Part shown: piece after piece, positions 62,831 to 64,000 of the stretch
Layout of the letters: each line of letters opens with the position of its first letter
How positions within the stretch are numbered: the first letter of the stretch is position 1
From: CADCVT01 sp036389485
Lineage (GTDB): Bacteria > Actinomycetota > Thermoleophilia > Solirubrobacterales > Solirubrobacteraceae
Length of the DNA: 64,000 bases
Direction: 5' to 3'
Assembly: GCA_036389485.1 (NCBI GenBank)
Contig: DASVPR010000029.1
Span: 43,214-107,213, forward strand
Notes under the pieces: model-generated
The model's database searches: none
What the model saw: only the letters and a program-made list of their open reading frames with translations
What the model was told of the DNA's origin: nothing
Program-made: the position numbers and the translations under genes

Positions 62831-63663
62831 CCGAGCGCGCCGCGCACCGTGTCGAGCCCCGGCGCGCCGGGCGGCACGTCGAGGCGGTCCAGCCAGCGCC
62901 GCGCACGGCGCTTCGGGAGGTCGCCGTAGACGTCGGTCGCGCTGCGCGCGAGGCTCGTGAGGATGTGCGGATGCCACCGCGGCTCGCCGATCAGGCGCTC
63001 GTAGAGGCGCTCCTTGAGCTTGAAGGGCACCGGGCCCGAGTGGTCGAGCACCCGCTCGAGCCGCAGGTCCGTCGCCGGCGCGTGGAGCGCGGTCTCGTGC
63101 CATGCCTCCTTCACGGTCGAGCGATCCTCGTAGAAGTCGACCCACAACGAGTAGGTGACCGGGTCCGCCAGCGGCGCGTCCGCCTGGTCGAGCAGCGCGC
63201 GGTACGCCGCCCACATCGCCGACCGCACGTCGCGCGGAAGGTCGTGGAAGACGTCGGTCAGTCCCATGAGCGTGGCGTAGCACGGCATCGCTCGGTAGAC
63301 CGCGAGCGCGGCCGCCATCCGCTCGGCCGGCGGCGACTCGCCCTCGTGCCAGAGGAGGTCGTTGAGATCGTGCGGGACCTCGTCCAGGTCGTCGGGCCAC
63401 CGTTCCGGCGGAGGCTCGGTCTCGGCGGCGGCACCTTCCTCGGCCGCCGCCGCGCGCTCGACCAGCACCGCCTGGGCCAGCGTCGGCAGGCGGGCCCACT
63501 CGGCCCTGGACATCGCGTCGAGCCGCGCCTGCGCCTCGGCGGCGTCCTCGGCGCTGACGTGCACGCGCCGCCGACCCGTGCCTTCCGCCGTGCGCCACGC
63601 CCACTCGCACGCCCGCGCGAAGCGCTCGCGGCCGACGGCGTCGGCGAGCTGGTCGAGGTCCAT
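62827..63663 (-). CDS. Hypothetical 278-residue protein
   Basis: A soluble, acidic, Trp-rich helical protein (DLNDLLWHEGESPPAERMAAALAVYRAMPCYATL-type segments; SLWVDFYEDRSTVKEAWHETALHAPATDLRLERVLDHSGPVPFKLKERLYERLI). No signal or catalytic motif is recognised. ATG 63663 is preceded by GGGAGGAGCGG, a strong ribosome site. It lies between the BNR gene (stops overlap in CTAG) and the terminator of a tRNA-Ile remnant. It is native chromosome next to an element boundary. Function unknown. Confidence 0.75.
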   Translation of the reverse strand: MDLDQLADAVGRERFARACEWAWRTAEGTGRRRVHVSAEDAAEAQARLDAMSRAEWARLPTLAQAVLVERAAAAEEGAAAETEPPPERWPDDLDEVPHDLNDLLWHEGESPPAERMAAALAVYRAMPCYATLMGLTDVFHDLPRDVRSAMWAAYRALLDQADAPLADPVTYSLWVDFYEDRSTVKEAWHETALHAPATDLRLERVLDHSGPVPFKLKERLYERLIGEPRWHPHILTSLARSATDVYGDLPKRRARRWLDRLDVPPGAPGLDTVRGALG

Positions 63664-63686
63664 CCGCTCCTCCCGGAAGACGAAGA

Positions 63687-63707
63687 ACGCCCGCGCGGGG
63701 CGGGCGT
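63687..63707 (-). terminator. Terminator of the original tRNA-Ile
   Basis: ACGCCCGC pairs with GCGGGCGT over 8 bp around a 5-nt loop. On the minus strand it is followed by TCTTCGTCTTCC. It lies just downstream of a tRNA-Ile 3' half and marks the chromosomal side of the junction. Confidence 0.7.
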
Positions 63708-63712
63708 CGGAG

Positions 63713-63754
63713 TGGGCGATCCAGGACTCGAACCTGGGACCTCTTCCTTATCAG
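63713..63754 (-). pseudogene. tRNA-Ile (GAT) 3' fragment, attachment-site remnant
   Basis: A 42-nt sequence holding only the anticodon loop CTGATAA, anticodon-stem 3' strand, variable loop AGGTC, T arm CCAGG-TTCGAGT-CCTGG and acceptor ATCGCCC plus discriminator A. The 5' half is absent. By analogy with the tRNA-Lys copy at 18776, this is the chromosomal attL left by a second element. The intact tRNA-Ile should lie beyond the window. Confidence 0.88.
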
Positions 63755-64000
63755 CGTTCGCAGGGCGCGGACGTGGGGTCGCTCGCGAGGTCCATCGTCA
63801 CAAAATAGCTGGTAATACGCTGGAAGTGGAGGTCGTGGCGCGACGCCGTCGCACCGGCACGACCGGGCCAATGTACCCGCGTGGTACCGCTCGCCGCTGC
63901 CACAAGGCTCCCCCGAGCGCGCGACAAAGTCAGGCGCATGTCGCCGCTCGCGCGAGTTCCGGCGATGCGATAGACCGAACTGCGGGGGCGCGATGGGGTC
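63755..64000. mobile_element. Left end of a second integrated element (continues beyond window)
   Basis: Sequence right of the tRNA-Ile fragment. It shares CGCGTGGTACC (63878-63888) with the left end of the tRNA-Lys element (18910-18920), with a preceding TGTACC 10 nt earlier (63872). No gene is recognised in the visible part. Confidence 0.7.

Noticed and set aside
58697..63871. A 1724-codon minus-strand frame
   Set aside because: It is antisense to the BNR protein with its Asp boxes and signal peptide, and its composition (Arg, Asp, Val, Ala) is typical of high-GC shadow frames.

Overview
The window is high-GC DNA with dense gene packing. It carries the rpsF-ssb-rpsR-rplI-dnaB-purA core block, menaquinone respiration genes, a Rieske/cytochrome bc complex, and many secreted proteins with Arg-rich C-terminal modules. 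Together these suggest an actinomycetote of class Thermoleophilia (Solirubrobacterales, Conexibacter-like). This placement is inferred from gene content and style, not from an rRNA gene; none is present.

Layout. 1-8.2 kb: end of a trehalose-6-phosphate synthase gene, then ribosomal proteins S6, S18 and L9, SSB, replicative helicase DnaB (split by a 422-residue homing intein in the Walker A loop, with a LexA-type box upstream), a DnaC-like loader, and PurA. 8.2-18.8 kb: two membrane proteins, a UDP-sugar module (Gfo/Idh oxidoreductase, WecC-type dehydrogenase, WecB epimerase), a class IV aminotransferase, Pcm, a signalling pair (cyclic-nucleotide-binding HD-GYP protein plus CHASE2 nucleotidyl cyclase) and a GST. 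18.8-26.9 kb: an 8.1 kb integrated element in a tRNA-Lys gene, bounded by a 43-bp direct repeat of the tRNA 3' half. It encodes integrase, an excisionase-like protein, a replication-relaxation-like protein, a winged-helix protein, and a divergent cargo: a zinc-ribbon PD-(D/E)XK protein with a membrane protein on one side, and a 64-residue protein with an SDH/ClpP-fold protease on the other. This cargo is the best candidate for an undescribed, possibly defensive, system.

27-37.1 kb: a bioenergetic cluster read leftward (hemB, a two-domain AhbA/B-type siroheme decarboxylase, hemL, a small protein, qcrA-qcrB-qcrC, a menaquinone methyltransferase, a polyprenyl diphosphate synthase), followed by tatA-tatC and a TPR protein. 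Heme, quinone, bc complex and the Tat export route needed by the Rieske protein sit side by side. 37.1-42.4 kb: a copper locus (PHM-fold monooxygenase fused to a cupredoxin, a second cupredoxin), divergent from a TetR regulator with a clear operator, plus an SCP2-domain protein and a secreted protein. 42.4-51.7 kb: ABC-2 exporter, PerM-type permease with a zinc ribbon, YmdB-type phosphodiesterase, and a coupled envelope operon (DUF4126, phosphodiesterase, GtrA, two polytopic glycosyltransferase-like proteins). 51.7-63.7 kb: an aminotransferase with D-Ala-D-Ala ligase, a 1223-residue seven-repeat surface protein, a DUF151 nuclease, a lipoprotein cytochrome c, a 1367-residue BNR/Asp-box protein and a hypothetical protein. 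The right end holds a 42-nt tRNA-Ile 3' fragment, the boundary of a second integrated element that continues beyond the window.

Recurrent local design. Many genes start 6-9 nt downstream of a TANNNT hexamer (probable leaderless mRNAs), and two divergent pairs share overlapping -10 elements. Operon neighbours often overlap by NTGA (14 cases). Convergent neighbours often share a palindromic CTAG or TTAA as both stop codons (5 cases).
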